The notes under the pieces are model-generated. The model was not told the origin of the DNA and did no database searches. It worked only from the letters and a program-made list of their open reading frames with translations. Positions 63,008-64,000 of a DNA stretch of 64,000 bases are shown piece by piece. Source of the DNA: Ramlibacter ginsenosidimutans (GTDB lineage Bacteria; Pseudomonadota; Gammaproteobacteria; Burkholderiales; Burkholderiaceae_C). The position numbers and the translations under genes were made by a program. The DNA lies in NCBI RefSeq assembly GCF_042678185.1, contig NZ_JBHUDQ010000022.1. One strand, 5' to 3'. Within the stretch, counting starts at the first letter, position 1. Each line of letters starts with the position of its first letter.

Positions 63008-64000
63008 ATGCTGTCCTCTCCGCCACGCCACACGAGTGCGCCAGTCCGGTTCTCCCTGAGTGCCGTCGCTGCCGCTGCCCTGCTGCTCGCTTTCTCGCCC
63101 GGCCCGGTGTCAGCCCAGGCTCCAGCCGCGCCCGTGACGGCGGCTGCGCCCATGCAGGCGGAGCAGCTCGAGCAACTGGTCGCGCCCATCGCGCTCTACC
63201 CGGACGACCTGGTCGCCATCATCCTTCCGGCTTCCACCAACCCGTTGCAGATCGTGCAGGCGGACCGCTTTCTGGACCAGCGCAAGTCCAATCCCAAGCT
63301 GGAACTCAACGCGCAGTGGGACGACGCGGTCAAGACCCTGTGCAACTACCCGGACATCGTGAAGAAGATGAGCCAGGACCTCGACTGGACCACCCAGCTC
63401 GGGGAAGCCGTCGTGGCGGACACGGGCGAAGTGCTGGAGGCGGTCCAGGCCTTCCGGCGGCGCGCGCAGTCGGCGGGCAACCTCAAGTCGGATGACAAGC
63501 AGAAGGTGGTCGTCGAGCAGAACGTCATCAGCATCGCGCCGGCCAATCCCGAAGTGGTGTACGTGCCGCAATACAACCCGCAGACCGTGGTCGTCGCGGG
63601 CGCCTATCCGACCTACCCCTACTACCCGGCTCCCTACCCGGCCTACTGGTATCCGTATGCGCCGGGCGCCGCGCTCGCCGCGGGCGTGATCTGGGGCGCG
63701 GCCATCGGCGCTGCCTGGAGCGGCGGCCACTACGGCTACGGCGGCGGCAACAACACCATCAACATCGATCGCGGCGACCGCAACACCACCATCAACCGTG
63801 GCGGCGACCGCACCAACGTCAACAGCGGCAATCGCGGCAGCGGCAACCAGTCGACCCAATGGAAGTCCGACAAGAAGCCGGGCCAGGTGAGCGGCTCGGT
63901 GGGCGGCGGCAATCGCGGCGCGCGCGCGGGCGACACGCGCACGAGCGGTGCCGGCGGCGGCAACTTCGGTGGCGGGGCCGGCGGGGGTGCGGGCGGCGGG
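63008..64000 (+). CDS. DUF3300 family protein (3' end outside window)
   Basis: 331 codons of an open frame cut by the window edge. A signal peptide (about 1-37, ending PVSAQAPA) is followed by the DUF3300 domain (about 50-190): EQLVAPIALYPDDLVAIILP, ASTNPLQIVQADRFLDQRK and PEVVYVPQYNPQTVVVAG. Then a Pro/Tyr-rich segment (YPTYPYYPAPYPAYWYPYA), a short hydrophobic stretch and a Gly/Asn/Arg-rich repeat region (NNTINIDRGDRNTTINRGGD, then GNRGSGNQS). Probably exported; function unknown. ATG at 63008 has no clear ribosome site. Confidence 0.85.
   Translation, partial: MLSSPPRHTSAPVRFSLSAVAAAALLLAFSPGPVSAQAPAAPVTAAAPMQAEQLEQLVAPIALYPDDLVAIILPASTNPLQIVQADRFLDQRKSNPKLELNAQWDDAVKTLCNYPDIVKKMSQDLDWTTQLGEAVVADTGEVLEAVQAFRRRAQSAGNLKSDDKQKVVVEQNVISIAPANPEVVYVPQYNPQTVVVAGAYPTYPYYPAPYPAYWYPYAPGAALAAGVIWGAAIGAAWSGGHYGYGGGNNTINIDRGDRNTTINRGGDRTNVNSGNRGSGNQSTQWKSDKKPGQVSGSVGGGNRGARAGDTRTSGAGGGNFGGGAGGGAGGG

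Overview
The window is very high G+C DNA, almost fully coding, with short intergenic gaps and many ATGA/GTGA stop-start overlaps. Gene content (two orphan Bug/TctC solute receptors, a smc-zipA-ligA block, dapC-dapD-pilU-dapE-prmB, tolB-pal-cpoB, a LivKHMGF importer tied to a Rieske oxygenase) points to a betaproteobacterium of the Burkholderiales, most like Comamonadaceae (Ramlibacter/Variovorax type). This is inferred from gene families and order; no 16S rRNA gene is present.

Layout. 1-2069 (minus): a CqsS-family membrane histidine kinase, cut by the window edge, preceded 8 bases upstream by a FeeM/LuxI-like N-acyltransferase whose frame is broken at a run of nine A. This pair is the most interesting part of the window: a candidate cell-cell signalling module in which an acyl-amino-acid-type synthase stands where CqsA would be expected. 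2190-5742 (plus): selO-msrB-yciB-bolA-parvulin, a tightly coupled redox/envelope operon. 5809-9275 (minus): hemerythrin, large-subunit catalase and a MarR regulator. 9360-10578 (minus): two membrane proteins. 10915-16410 (minus): purL, a chorismate-mutase-like gene and a Bug receptor; purL carries an in-frame palindromic repeat. 16516-21068 (plus): map, glnD, a second Bug receptor. 21093-28733 (minus): a GlsB-like protein, def, ligA, zipA, smc. 28905-32297: DUF72, a VOC protein, an AlkB-like di-iron oxygenase and a LysR regulator.

32388-38870 (plus) is an apparent aromatic-acid uptake and oxidation operon: oxygenase alpha and beta subunits followed by a complete five-part ABC importer, with the LysR gene divergent. 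No ferredoxin or reductase is encoded there. 38915-46919 (plus) holds lysine/peptidoglycan precursor genes dapC, dapD and dapE with a PilU-like ATPase between them, then prmB, an ABC-F protein and a small hypothetical protein. 47122-51154 (minus) has a receiver protein, tRNA-Lys, tcdA and the tolB-pal-cpoB end of the Tol-Pal operon. 51212-59893 is an LPS/surface-glycan region: a GT2 transferase, an MsbA-like exporter, a WaaQ-like heptosyltransferase, two GT4 transferases, an O-antigen ligase-like protein and UDP-glucose dehydrogenase. The right end has RNase G, a PAS-only protein and a truncated DUF3300 protein.

Beyond genes: three long hairpin repeats built from GCAGAGGACGCA units (10728, 42192, 46949), a second repeat class inside purL (14556), a tRNA terminator, and a recurring arrangement in which a -10-like hexamer lies 6-7 bases before the ATG (selO, map, dapC, dapE), suggesting leaderless mRNAs.
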